Shown here in pieces: positions 49,554-61,734 of a DNA stretch of 64,000 bases. The notes under the pieces are model-generated. The model was not told where the DNA came from, made no database searches, and worked only from the letters and a program-made list of their open reading frames with translations. Source of the stretch: Sphaerosporella brunnea (taxonomy: Eukaryota > Ascomycota > Pezizomycetes > Pezizales > Pyronemataceae); the NCBI GenBank assembly GCA_008704415.1, contig VXIS01000247.1, forward strand, positions 1 through 64,000, written 5' to 3'. Position 1 is the first letter of the stretch. Every line of letters begins with the position of its first letter. Both the position numbers and the translations under genes were made by a program.

Positions 49554-50540
49554 GTCTGGACTGTGTGCTCTTTTTCTTTCTGCTTTCTGCTTTCTATATC
49601 ACGAATTTCCTTTGTGTAATGAGTCCGGCTGCGCTTTCCTAGCTTCCCTTTCCTTCGGAGGAGCGTACCCCAGAGTAGGCTTCGGCGCCTAGGGGTGGCG
49701 ATGATTCTGTATCTACATGCCATGGCCGCAAGCGGCCAAATGCAATATGATTAAAACAAAACAAACCTATGGAGTACTTGATTATAAATCCCATGCCTCA
49801 GATCCCTCCTATTTGCTGTCCTGCTCGCGTTCCGGCCGCTTCTTTTTCCTGCTCTTGATTGTTGTGGATGTCTTCCGAGTCATGGAGCTAGAGGAGCTCG
49901 AGGTGACGTTGGGTCCGCCGGGCGGCATTGCACGACTGGGGGAGGTTATTGCTGTTGATTAGATGGTGCATTGGATGTAGAACTTACCAGTATAACCATA
50001 TTGTGGTCAAGAGCTGTTCGGAACTGTTAGTTAGGTTTTGGCCTCCTAGAAAATAACCAACTCCCGGGCCGGTTACCATTAGTTAACTAAGTACGTAGTT
50101 CCGCAGCCGGACATATCAGAGCATCTGAGGCGAGAGGGTCAGAGAGAAAACAAGTGGGAGAAGGCTGGTACTTCGTTATTTCAGCCGACGACGGACTTCC
50201 GCTGCGCATGGCACGCTAACTCGAAACCAAGTTACATGCTATTGTGTACTTGGCATAACAACATCATAGCGTTTGGTAGTTGAGCGAATAGCAGAGATTT
50301 TGAGAGCTCGAGAGTTTGAAGGTAGCGGTAGTCCGACAGAAGAGAATGTCCATCAATTCAGCGCAAGGTTTCAAAAGAACTGATGACGTGTCTTTGCCTT
50401 GATGTGATTTCAAAGCAGCTCTCCTACCGGAAACATATAAAGCCAGGCGGTAACCGTACGTACAGCTCCAGAATTCCAGAAGCGACAGAAGATACTACCC
50501 ACGCAAAGACCGACTACGGATTCGAACAAACAGCGTCAAC

Positions 50541-51769
50541 ATGTCAATTCCTCGCACCTATAAAGCGTTTCGCCGCAGCAGTGGCGATTTACCGAGGACC
50601 CTTGAGCTGGTCACCGAGGAGCTCCCATCGTCGCTCCATCCCCACGAGGTCCTGATCCGCATCCATGCTGTTTCCCTCAACTACAGAGATGTTGCTATGC
50701 TGCATGGGAAGTATGCTGTGGATGTGAAGGAGAGCGGCATTCCTGCATCTGACTGCGCTGCGGAAGTTATCGCGGTTGGATCTGAGGTCAAGGACTTCGC
50801 AGTGGGGGATCGTGTTGCGCCTATCTTCGACTTGAATAATTTGACGGCAACCGAGGATGAAATGGCAGCTTTGGGCGGTGACGTTGACGGCGTGTTGCGG
50901 CAGTTTGCGGTGTTTGACCAAAAGGTGTTGGTTCATTTGCCAACGCACCTTTCGTGGGAAGAGGTATGTATCCACTCTGTCATGATATCTAGTCAGGTAC
51001 TGATTCCTAAAAGGCCGCATGCATCACCTGTGCTGGAGCCACCGCATGGACCGCTCTCGACATGCCAGAGTCAACTGACAAAGGCCGTGTTGCATTGCTT
51101 CAAGGTGAATCTCTTTTTTTTTTCCCACGGTGACTTGGTTCTCGGGGATGCTAATACCTCAGTAATCAGGCACCGGCGGAGTGAGCATGTTTGCGTTGTT
51201 GATCTGCCTGGCGGCTGGCATTCGTCCCATTATCACGTCTTCCTCCGATCAGAAACTTGACATTGCGCGCTCCCTGGGTGAGCCGGGAGCTGTGGATGTC
51301 ATCAATTACAGAACCCACCCGAAATGGGAGGAAGAGGCCTTACGCCTCACGAACGGACGTGGCGTCGATATCGTGCTGGAGAATGTTGGAGCCACTACTA
51401 TAGCCCAGAGTATCGCCTCCCTGGCTCGCAGAGGTACGGCGTCTTTGGTCGGCTTTCTTGGAGGACTTAACCCGGAGAACCCCCCTAACACTGTTCACCT
51501 TTTGTTGGCCAAAACTGCAATGATGAAGTTCGCCCCAAACCCTGTCCCTGAGCCTTGCACTGAATGTAAAATGCTAACGTGACACTCGCCTTAGGGGGAT
51601 TGCGGGGGGCTCAAAAATCGACCAGCAGAACTTGTGCCGTTTCCTTGCCGAGAAGAAGGTTCAACTGCAGCCAATCTTGGATGAAGTCTTCGCCTTTGAA
51701 GACTCGAATGCTGCCTTCGATCATCTATATGCCGCCAAGCATATGGGCAAGGTTATCATCAAAATGTGA
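50541..51769 (+). CDS. Zinc-type alcohol dehydrogenase / quinone oxidoreductase-like (MDR)
   Basis: Four exons (50541-50963, 51014-51104, 51170-51527, 51595-51769) give 348 residues. The N-terminal GroES-like domain has HPHEVLIRIHAVSLNYRD and GDRVAPIF. The Rossmann part has LLQGTGGVSMFA, ITSSSDQKLDIARSLG, ADVINYRT-like sequence, GVDIVLENVG and GKVIIKM at the end. The catalytic-zinc cysteine is absent and the sequence resembles zinc-free NADP-dependent quinone oxidoreductases. The protein should reduce a small carbonyl or quinone with NAD(P)H; the substrate is unknown. The last intron has a GTTCGC donor and a good GCTAAC branch point. An identical copy lies in the right arm. Confidence 0.9.
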
Positions 51770-52538
51770 AGTTTTGCAATATTATCAGATCACTGTTTAT
51801 TGTTTGTGCCTCATGGTTTGAAGTTTATCATAAAGGCCCTTTGTTCCGTGCTAATATAATCGACCGTCTAGGAGCAACGGCACTAAGGGATTCGTTGATG
51901 TTTTGCACGACGGGGGATAACACCGTGTTAAGGCTTTAAATGTTTACCAGTCTACTCTCCTTTGCTCAGGTCTTTGTTTACCAGTTTTCGCTCTTCCTAA
52001 AGGAATTATATACGTGTACTTAGTAGATACATAGTGAAAGTTTACTAATCTGCGCGCACCAAAATTGCTGCCTAAACAGACAGGGCAGAGTAATTGACCT
52101 TGGCCGTGATTCCCGATTGAGTTGGTTTCTCTGAAGATCCTTGCTGACAACGCCCACTGACTAACACTGCTGACTAACATCCCGGTTACGCTTTGGGATT
52201 CTCAAAACCTCTCGCACCCGGCCAGGGTGAGAAAAGGATGGCTATGCTTCGTTCATAATCCCAATATCATTAGAGTAGCACTATTATTTTTCGTTCCACT
52301 GCATCACATACATCGCGATATCGTTCTAGTGGTAGGTAAGTATGTGCAAAGAAAACCCGCCCCGTGGCTTCCTCAAGCGTTTCCTCTCCCCAAATTCAAC
52401 TTTCGGCCCCCTTTCGCACGTTACTGTCTCCCTGGAACACTAAGCTACTATATATCTCCCAGCGCCTTCGCGCGGCCGTGTGTTTTTGGAACCGCTGTAA
52501 TGTCCCGACTCGAGGCAAATTGTGGAGCCAGGGAACGC
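51770..52538. other. Intergenic spacer between convergent genes
   Basis: AT-rich spacer between the MDR gene and the end of the minus-strand PLC-like gene. No gene recognised. Confidence 0.6.
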
Positions 52539-53728
52539 CTAAACGCTTCCGATGTTGAACGTGCCCATCCAGCTTCCAGCGCCGATGATGAACAGCGATT
52601 TCTTGACGGTCTGCCCACTCTTTACCTGCGCCGCAAGCCTCCGTATCTGTGCCATCCCGCCGTTCTTGTAGATGTTTTTGTTGGACGAGAATGCGTCTTT
52701 GGGATTGGGAGGAAATGCTTCGCGATTCTCGGGGTTGGTGACGTTGTTGTGGGCATCGACGATGTCCATAGGGGTGCCCTAGACCCTTATCGTCAGTATA
52801 ATATTACGGTAAACGAAGGTGCAGCCACATCACGTACCACGTTTACAAAATCCAACAGCGCGAACCCGCCCTGTCTCCCCCACTGCTGACTGCACTGAGC
52901 AACGCCATCCTTCAGATTCCCGACCCCGCTGTTTCCGTTCAGGGCCGCCGCATAGGTCGAATTCGGAACATAGAGCTTCAGCGTCGTCGAGATCTGGTCG
53001 TACAAAAACCGGTTCATGAACCCCATCCTCCCGCTCGCCACCGCTGTGCTGAGCTTGTCCTTCCCGGCGACCGCACTCGGCCGTGTGGCGTAGCAGGTGT
53101 AATTCGCCGGATCCGACACCTCAAAGTCGGTCTCAAAGATGTAGTTCCACTCCGGCAGGAGGTAGGGCACCTTGGACGTATCCGCCGCATTCGACAAAAA
53201 TGCGACAACCTGCTTCTTCTTATCGATCATGGCCTGCAGTGTCGGCCAGCCGGTGCCGTCGGGTACGTATGCCAGCGTATCCAACCCCGCAGCTGTAAAG
53301 ATCCCGCCAATGGTCTCTGCCGAGATCTTGTCGTCGTTTACCAGCAGGATCGTCACCACCTCGCTCGGCCGCGTTGACAGCCAGGTATTGATCCCGCTCA
53401 ACCAGTCTTTCAGCAACCCCCCGTCGAGGATGTCGCACGTCGTGTGGCACAGCTTTACCGAGCCGTTGTCGACGTGCAGTTGTGATTGTAGGAGACGCAC
53501 ACCGGCGCTCAGAGCCACTGTGGCGTTGAAATATTGGTTCCCACCCTCGGACCACCCGTTTGCGGCCGTCCGCACGAAGGCAACATTGTGGGCTCCCAGG
53601 TGCAGGATGTCGCTGTAGGTGGCGTTGCAGAGAGAGGGGGAGTTGTTGCAGGCGGTTTTGTTGTAGGCTGCGGAGAGCGGGAGGAGGAGGGCCGAGAGCA
53701 AGGCTGTGGCAGCGGGGAGGAGACGCAT
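52539..53728 (-). CDS. Secreted PLC-like phosphodiesterase, left-arm intact copy
   Basis: Two exons, 53728-52838 and 52778-52539, joined by a 59-nt intron (GTACGT...CTAG), give 376 residues. Residues 1-20 form a signal peptide. The PI-PLC-X-like TIM-barrel fold is suggested by LGAHNVAFV (first catalytic His, residue 47) and KLCHTTCDILDGG (second His, residue 95), with LSTRPSEVVTILLVND and IFETDFEV following. Several N-x-S/T sites fit secretion. Fungal members probably cleave phosphodiesters outside the cell; the substrate is not established. An upstream in-frame ATG at 53842 would add 38 residues and hide the signal peptide, so I prefer 53728. The right-arm copy is frameshifted. Confidence 0.9.
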
Positions 53729-53872
53729 CGTTGAGGTAGAGCTTCTATTCTCAATGCCGAAGCCGCTGTTTGTTTTACCGATGGGGAGAAGTGGATGGAA
53801 GAGGGGGTGTGTGTCTTTCTTTGAAAAGCTCTGATCTTCCATGCAGATGTTGATACCCTGAAATGGGCTCAC

Positions 53873-54663
53873 TCAGCTCAGCCCCACCCCCTCCCAAGAC
53901 TTTTCGAAACTGCTGCTCGTGCTCTGTGTGATTCGTCTATCTCAGCCTGACCTGACGTGTGTGGCATGCGTGCAGCTATTAATAGGGCTGGAAATCTGCA
54001 AGGCTCCAGGCTGAATGCAATGCAGACGAGTGAGGGTGTTTGGTTTGGTGCCAATGAATGTCTGGAGGTGTTTGGTATTTTGAGGCCAAAGAGACGATTT
54101 CTGTCCAGGTCGGGCAAGTGCTGCCGCGTACGCGTAACACCTTCAGCTTCCATGGCACCGGCCGGCGTTTCAACGAGCCAATCTTTGTTAGGTGCATTTT
54201 TACGTCGGCTGATCTCGTGCGGCTCATGGGAAGACTTGGCTCGACCACTGTGGCTGTGATAAGCGCTTCAAGCGCGCTTCTACTAGACGATTTTTTATGT
54301 ATCCGGATGGCCCAGAAACCCTAACCGCTTAGAGGGCTATGAAGAAAAGGATTCAGACGCCCAGAGGTTCCAAGCGGATTTCAACCGTTAAGTATATGAA
54401 GCTGGCTTGACGGGACGAGTTGTGGGATATGATCATGATCGAGGAACTCAATACCGAGATTGCCAATGCTCCCGACGATGATGCAGCGGCGGGCGGTGCT
54501 TCAACGTCAACGGTGGAAATAGGCAATCATGCCTGAGCTCGGGTTCCTCTTTCTTGTTTTTCCTTATACCTACATACTTACTATTTTTTTCAGCTTTTTT
54601 TTTTTTTTTTTTTTTCCTTCGTGACCTGTATGTCATTGCGCAGCTTTTGGTTTTTTTTTTTTT
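53873..54663. other. Intergenic with long T-tracts
   Basis: Promoter side of the PLC-like gene. T-runs at about 54594-54615 and 54651-54663 are much shorter in the right-arm copy. No gene recognised. Confidence 0.55.
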
Positions 54664-55703
54664 ACGGCTATTATGCAGGATACCCTTCGAGAGGGGCGTA
54701 TTTTGTGGATTGACCCTACGAATTTCTTATTATGCAGCATACCCCCCACTAAAATTATGTGGGTTTTTTTTAAGCGAGCAATGGCTTGACCGAGTGATAC
54801 ACCATGATTCGGAGCGCGCGCGCCAGCAAACACAACACCGCACCTTTACCGCCTCCCACCACACAGCTGTTTTCGCGCGTCGCGTCTTTTCGGTTCCTGC
54901 TGGACTGCCTGCTGCCTGCTAGTACTCATGGATCTCATCAATGAACCCATTGGTGTAGGTGCTGCAGAGGCCGCAGCGGAGAAGCCCATTGAACCGCCTG
55001 CTCCGCCGCTCGCTTCCCCGCTCGCACTGGTTGTTGGCCAGCAATTTGATACCTTTCAAGACTTCAAAGCGGCGCTTAGCAAATGAGCTGTTTCTCAACG
55101 CTTTGGGTTCCGGTTTGAAAAATCAGATAAACTGCGAAATGTTGTTCGTTGTATGGTGCAGGCAGCTATAAACCTGGTCGTCACACGGATATTTTCGTCG
55201 GAAAATAAGCAGCACGCAAGTGCAGAAACAGTGAAATGGAAAACATTGGGTTGTAGAGCGCATCTGCCTTAGGTGCTTAACGCTTGTTTTGCTCTGAGTT
55301 GGGACGTGGGGATACCGGCATTGATTGTGGTCGTCCATCTCCGACGACCAGGTTTATAGCTGCCTGCACCATAGCGATTCTAAGGACTGCAAATTCAACG
55401 TCAAAGCAATGTGGAAACAAAATCTGGAAAAGGTTAGCGATATCGGAACCTTCAATAAACTAGATCTGGACTGATGATGGTGATTCAAGAGAGACAATGA
55501 GTTCGTTGCGGTGTTTGCTGGCGCGCGCTTCGAACCATAGTGTATCACTCGGTCAAGCCATAGGGAGCGCGTGAAAAATCTGGATGGTGCTCGCTTAAAA
55601 AAACCCCACATAATTTTAGTAGGGAGTATGCTGCATAATAAGAAATTTGTAGGGTCAATCCACAAAATGCGCCCCTCGCGGGGGGTATCCTGCATAATTA
55701 CCG
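54664..55703. mobile_element. Mutator-like element with long TIRs and transposase remnant (left arm)
   Basis: About 1040 bases. The ends are inverted repeats of 170-195 bases starting ACGGCTATTATGCAGGATACCC, with one 27-base indel. Inside, from ATG 54928, is a short plus-strand frame: a Pro/Ala-rich lead, then GQQFDTFQDFKAALSK, a stop where Trp is expected, and continued similarity in the same frame (FGFRFEKSDKLRNVVRC). That is the pattern of the N-terminal DNA-binding region of MULE/FAR1-type transposases. The catalytic part is deleted, and an internal inverted repeat surrounds 55154-55372. Both ends abut T-runs, so a target duplication cannot be read. Confidence 0.75.
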
Positions 55704-56502
55704 TTTTTTTTAAAAGCCCGCCCCCCGTATTTGTTGGTGAACAACGGAGTGATTTCGCGTGGGTTCTCTAAGCGCCGGGGCCTGGGTTAGGATTTCCAGG
55801 GCATCCAGATACTCAAAAAACCGTCGAGTATTGATACCGCCGCTGCCGGTTCCCTAAAACCAACGGCAATCAACCATCAAGGAAGAAGGAAGTTGTATTT
55901 AATATATTTCCACATGCAGAAAATGCGACACCGCAGGTAGAGTTTCTCAAAAAGTTAAAGCACCTTTATCTATCCTACGGCCTTCCATTTTTTATCTCAG
56001 CAGGTAAAAGTCTACCGAACAAAAAGGCTGCAGTCCACTGTTTGGCTCTCACAATATCACATTCTGGTATCCAGCTTTTGGGATCCACAGTGGCTAAGCA
56101 CTCCAGCAAGTAAAATCTGTGGAGGCTTGGCATCTTCGAAAACATTCGAGTGATGTCGTGTGCACGGACCCCGCAGGAAGACAACACAGGTGCCCGCAGC
56201 AAGGCGGCCCATACTCAGGATTCAGCGGCAAGTTGAAGAAGCCCTCCCCGCGCAAGCCCGGCGCAAACTCAAGAGGGGCCAACGGCAAGAGCAATCGCGC
56301 CGGCGAGACACCGCCTTCAGTTCAGGCTAGATAAAACATGTCGCAGGGTTCAAACATCGGCTTGCAACGCCTTTGTTCGCTCCCCCCAACCTGCCGTGGT
56401 GATGGATGATACCACTAAAGATGCGGAGGAAGAGGAAGAGGATCTCGATGGAGATTCGGAGGAATACTGTGATTCCGATTTTTTGAGAGCAACGGTGCGT
56501 CT
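55704..56502. other. Intergenic, weak frames
   Basis: Short Lys/Ser/Pro-rich frames only, for example plus strand 56119-56334. No family recognised. Confidence 0.4.
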
Positions 56503-56679
56503 GAGGATAGGTTTAAATGGAACTTCCTGGTTTCGAATGGGTTCGTTGCCGGGGCTGAAGATGGGGATGAAGATTCTGAGGAAGACGACAATTCTGAGGA
56601 AGATAATGATCTCGTGAAAGACAATGATCTTGCGCAACTAGAGGAAAACAACGATCCTGAGGGAGATGAGTATAAATAA
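56503..56679 (+). pseudogene. Acidic C-terminal ORF fragment
   Basis: Fifty-eight codons ending at TAA 56677, starting EDRFKWNFLVSNGFV and followed by a very acidic tail (DGDEDSEEDDNSEEDND). No start codon or upstream exon is evident. It looks like the 3' end of a lost gene, cut at the edge of the palindrome spacer. A mirror copy lies at about 56858-57027, without the last codons. Confidence 0.35.
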
Positions 56680-56857
56680 AAAATTTAATAAAAAACATCA
56701 AAAATAAAATAATTATAATGAAACAATAAATAATAAATAGTAATTTTAAAATGAATAAATAAATAAAAAATTATAATTTAAAATTGAAAAATATAAAAAC
56801 TAAAAGATAATTATTACTATAAATGATATATATATACATTAAAATCAACTAAAATTT
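56673..56857. other. AT-rich spacer at palindrome centre
   Basis: 185 bases, almost all A and T, with no inverted symmetry. It separates the two arms. AT-rich unpaired centres occur in natural fold-back duplications, but a junction of this type can also arise in chimeric assemblies. Confidence 0.9.
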
Positions 56858-57826
56858 TACTCATCTCCCTCAGGATCGTTGTTTTCCTCTAGTTGCGCAA
56901 GATCATTGTCTTTCACGAGATCATTATCTTCCTCAGAATTGTCGTCTTCCTCAGAATCTTCATCCCCATCTTCAGCCCCGGCAACGAACCCATTCGAAAC
57001 CAGGAAGTTCCATTTAAACCTATCCTCAGACGCACCGTTGCTCTCAAAAAATCGGAATCACAGTATTCCTCCGAATCTCCATCGAGATCCTCTTCCTCTT
57101 CCTCCGCATCTTTAGTGGTATCATCCATCACCACGGCAGGTTGGGGGGAGCGAACAAAGGCGTTGCAAGCCGATGTTTGAACCCTGCGACATGTTTTATC
57201 TAGCCTGAACTGAAGGCGGTGTCTCGCCGGCGCGATTGCTCTTGCCGTTGGCCCCTCTTGAGTTTGCGCCGGGCTTGCGCGGGGAGGGCTTCTTCAACTT
57301 GCCGCTGAATCCTGAGTATGGGCCGCCTTGCTGCGGGCACCTGTGTTGTCTTCCTGCGGGGTCCGTGCACACGACATCACTCGAATGTTTTCGAAGATGC
57401 CAAGCCTCCACAGATTTTACTTGCTGGAGTGCTTAGCCACTGTGGATCCCAAAAGCTGGATACCAGAATGTGATATTGTGAGAGCCAAACAGTGGACTGC
57501 AGCCTTTTTGTTCGGTAGACTTTTACCTGCTGAGATAAAAAATGGAAGGCCGTAGGATAGATAAAGGTGCTTTAACTTTTTGAGAAACTCTACCTGCGGT
57601 GTCGCATTTTCTGCATGTGGAAATATATTAAATACAACTTCCTTCTTCCTTGATGGTTGATTGCCGTTGGTTTTAGGGAACCGGCAGCGGCGGTATCAAT
57701 ACTCGACGGTTTTTTGAGTATCTGGATGCCCTGGAAATCCTAACCCAGGCCCCGGCGCTTAGAGAACCCACGCGAAATCACTCCGTTGTTCACCAACAAA
57801 TACGGGGGGCGGGCTTTTAAAAAAAA

Positions 57827-58866
57827 CGGTAATTATGCAGGATACCCCCCGCGAGGGGCGCATTTTGTGGATTGACCCTACAAATTTCTTATTATGCAGC
57901 ATACTCCCTACTAAAATTATGTGGGGTTTTTTTAAGCGAGCACCATCCAGATTTTTCACGCGCTCCCTATGGCTTGACCGAGTGATACACTATGGTTCGA
58001 AGCGCGCGCCAGCAAACACCGCAACGAACTCATTGTCTCTCTTGAATCACCATCATCAGTCCAGATCTAGTTTATTGAAGGTTCCGATATCGCTAACCTT
58101 TTCCAGATTTTGTTTCCACATTGCTTTGACGTTGAATTTGCAGTCCTTAGAATCGCTATGGTGCAGGCAGCTATAAACCTGGTCGTCGGAGATGGACGAC
58201 CACAATCAATGCCGGTATCCCCACGTCCCAACTCAGAGCAAAACAAGCGTTAAGCACCTAAGGCAGATGCGCTCTACAACCCAATGTTTTCCATTTCACT
58301 GTTTCTGCACTTGCGTGCTGCTTATTTTCCGACGAAAATATCCGTGTGACGACCAGGTTTATAGCTGCCTGCACCATACAACGAACAACATTTCGCAGTT
58401 TATCTGATTTTTCAAACCGGAACCCAAAGCGTTGAGAAACAGCTCATTTGCTAAGCGCCGCTTTGAAGTCTTGAAAGGTATCAAATTGCTGGCCAACAAC
58501 CAGTGCGAGCGGGGAAGCGAGCGGCGGAGCAGGCGGTTCAATGGGCTTCTCCGCTGCGGCCTCTGCAGCACCTACACCAATGGGTTCATTGATGAGATCC
58601 ATGAGTACTAGCAGGCAGCAGGCAGTCCAGCAGGAACCGAAAAGACGCGACGCGCGAAAACAGCTGTGTGGTGGGAGGCGGTAAAGGTGCGGTGTTGTGT
58701 TTGCTGGCGCGCGCGCTCCGAATCATGGTGTATCACTCGGTCAAGCCATTGCTCGCTTAAAAAAAACCCACATAATTTTAGTGGGGGGTATGCTGCATAA
58801 TAAGAAATTCGTAGGGTCAATCCACAAAATACGCCCCTCTCGAAGGGTATCCTGCATAATAGCCGT
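57827..58866. mobile_element. Mutator-like element, right-arm copy
   Basis: Mirror image of 54664-55703, with the same transposase remnant, internal stop and internal inverted repeat. The adjacent poly-A run is lost in this copy. Confidence 0.75.
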
Positions 58867-59772
58867 ACCAAAAGCTGCGCAATGACATACAGGTCACGAA
58901 GGAAAAGCTGAAAAAAATAGTAAGTATGTAGGTATAAGGAAAAACAAGAAAGAGGAACCCGAGCTCAGGCATGATTGCCTATTTCCACCGTTGACGTTGA
59001 AGCACCGCCCGCCGCTGCATCATCGTCGGGAGCATTGGCAATCTCGGTATTGAGTTCCTCGATCATGATCATATCCCACAACTCGTCCCGTCAAGCCAGC
59101 TTCATATACTTAACGGTTGAAATCCGCTTGGAACCTCTGGGCGTCTGAATCCTTTTCTTCATAGCCCTCTAAGCGGTTAGGGTTTCTGGGCCATCCGGAT
59201 ACATAAAAAATCGTCTAGTAGAAGCGCGCTTGAAGCGCTTATCACAGCCACAGTGGTCGAGCCAAGTCTTCCCATGAGCCGCACGAGATCAGCCGACGTA
59301 AAAATGCACCTAACAAAGATTGGCTCGTTGAAACGCCGGCCGGTGCCATGGAAGCTGAAGGTGTTACGCGTACGCGGCAGCACTTGCCCGACCTGGACAG
59401 AAATCGTCTCTTTGGCCTCAAAATACCAAACACCTCCAGACATTCATTGGCACCAAACCAAACACCCTCACTCGTCTGCATTGCATTCAGCCTGGAGCCT
59501 TGCAGATTTCCAGCCCTATTAATAGCTGCACGCATGCCACACACGTCAGGTCAGGCTGAGATAGACGAATCACACAGAGCACGAGCAGCAGTTTCGAAAA
59601 GTCTTGGGAGGGGGTGGGGCTGAGCTGAGTGAGCCCATTTCAGGGTATCAACATCTGCATGGAAGATCAGAGCTTTTCAAAGAAAGACACACACCCCCTC
59701 TTCCATCCACTTCTCCCCATCGGTAAAACAAACAGCGGCTTCGGCATTGAGAATAGAAGCTCTACCTCAACG
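58867..59772. other. Intergenic, mirror of 53729-54663
   Basis: Same spacer as in the left arm, 29 bases shorter through the loss of homopolymer T/A. Holds the promoter side of the right-arm PLC-like copy. Confidence 0.6.
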
Positions 59773-60965
59773 ATGCGTCTCCTCCCCGCTGCCACAGCCT
59801 TGCTCTCGGCCCTCCTCCTCCCGCTCTCCGCAGCCTACAACAAAACCGCCTGCAACAACTCCCCCTCTCTCTGCAACGCCACCTACAGCGACATCCTGCA
59901 CCTGGGAGCCCACAATGTTGCCTTCGTGCGGACGGCCGCAAACGGGTGGTCCGAGGGTGGGAACCAATATTTCAACGCCACAGTGGCTCTGAGCGCCGGT
60001 GTGCGTCTCCTACAATCACAACTGCACGTCCGACAACGGCTCGGTAAAGCTGTGCCACACGACGTGCGACATCCTCGACGGGGGGTTGCTGAAAGACTGG
60101 TTGAGCGGGATCAATACCTGGCTGTCAACGCGGCCGAGCGAGGTGGTGACGATCCTGCTGGTAAACGACGACAAGATCTCGGCAGGAGACCATTGGCGGG
60201 ATCTTTACAGCTGCGGGGTTGGATACGCTGGCATACGTACCCCGACGGCACCGGCTGGCCGACACTGCAGGCCATGATCGATAAGAAGAAGCAGGTTGTC
60301 GCATTTTTGTCGAATGCGGCGGATACGTCCAAGGTGCCCTACCTCCTGCCGGAGTGGAACTACATCTTTGAGACCGACTTTGAGGTGTCGGATCCGGCGA
60401 ATTACACCTGCTACGCCACACGGCCGAGTGCGGTCGCCGGGAAGGACAAGCTCAGCACAGCGGTGGCGAGCGGGAGGATGGGGTTCATGAACCGGTTTTT
60501 GTACGACCAGATCTCGACGACGCTGAAGCTCTATGTTCCGAATTCGACCTATGCGGCGGCCTGAACGGAAACAGCGGGGTCGGGAATCTGAAGGATGGCG
60601 TTGCTCAGTGCAGTCAGCAGTGGGGGAGACAGGGCGGGTTTCGCGCTGTTGGATTTTGTAAACGTGGTACGTGATGTGGCTGCACCTTCGTTTACCGTAA
60701 TATTATACTGACGATAAGGGTCTAGGGCACCCCTATGGACATCGTCGATGCCCACAACAACGTCACCAACCCCGAGAATCGCGAAGCATTTCCTCCCAAT
60801 CCCAAAGACGCATTCTCGTCCAACAAAAACATCTACAAGAACGGCGGGATGGCACAGATACGGAGGCTTGCGGCGCAGGTAAAGAGTGGGCAGACCGTCA
60901 AGAAATCGCTGTTCATCATCGGCGCTGGAAGCTGGATGGGCACGTTCAACATCGGAAGCGTTTAG
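59773..60965 (+). pseudogene. PLC-like phosphodiesterase, frameshifted right-arm copy
   Basis: Mirror copy of the 52539-53728 gene with the same start, signal peptide, intron and stop. It carries five single-base indels, all at short runs of the same base: an extra C near 60029, an extra G near 60186, an extra C near 60241, a missing C near 60560 and an extra T near 60641. As read, the first breaks the frame before the second catalytic His, so no full protein results. Such a pattern is typical of uncorrected long-read consensus and need not be biological. Confidence 0.85.
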
Positions 60966-61734
60966 GCGTTCCCTGGCTCCACAATTTGCCTCGAGTCGGG
61001 ACATTACAGCGGTTCCAAAAACACACGGCCGCGCGAAGGCGCTGGGAGATATATAGTAGCTTAGTGTTCCAGGGAGACAGTAACGTGCGAAAGGGGGCCG
61101 AAAGTTGAATTTGGGGAGAGGAAACGCTTGAGGAAGCCACGGGGCGGGTTTTCTTTGCACATACTTACCTACCACTAGAACGATATCGCGATGTATGTGA
61201 TGCAGTGGAACGAAAAATAATAGTGCTACTCTAATGATATTGGGATTATGAACGAAGCATAGCCATCCTTTTCTCACCCTGGCCGGGTGCGAGAGGTTTT
61301 GAGAATCCCAAAGCGTAACCGGGATGTTAGTCAGCAGTGTTAGTCAGTGGGCGTTGTCAGCAAGGATCTTCAGAGAAACCAACTCAATCGGGAATCACGG
61401 CCAAGGTCAATTACTCTGCCCTGTCTGTTTAGGCAGCAATTTTGGTGCGCGCAGATTAGTAAACTTTCACTATGTATCTACTAAGTACACGTATATAATT
61501 CCTTTAGGAAGAGCGAAAACTGGTAAACAAAGACCTGAGCAAAGGAGAGTAGACTGGTAAACATTTAAAGCCTTAACACGGTGTTATCCCCCGTCGTGCA
61601 AAACATCAACGAATCCCTTAGTGCCGTTGCTCCTAGACGGTCGATTATATTAGCACGGAACAAAGGGCCTTTATGATAAACTTCAAACCATGAGGCACAA
61701 ACAATAAACAGTGATCTGATAATATTGCAAAACT
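60966..61734. other. Intergenic, mirror of 51770-52538
   Basis: Spacer between the right-arm PLC-like and MDR copies. Nothing else seen. Confidence 0.6.

Larger units (their letters stand above)
49504..56672 (+). repeat. Giant inverted repeat, left arm
   Basis: Paired with 56858-64000 in reverse-complement orientation. Paired positions add to 113530 near the centre, 113501 in the middle and 113504 outward, so net length differences are only tens of bases. The pairing reaches the window's right edge, so the true arm may be longer. Confidence 0.97.

Noticed and set aside
49163..49723. A 186-codon minus-strand frame with a hydrophobic centre
   Set aside because: It is antisense to the LINE 3' end, whose plus-strand translation has the expected His-Cys and AVMDFL blocks.
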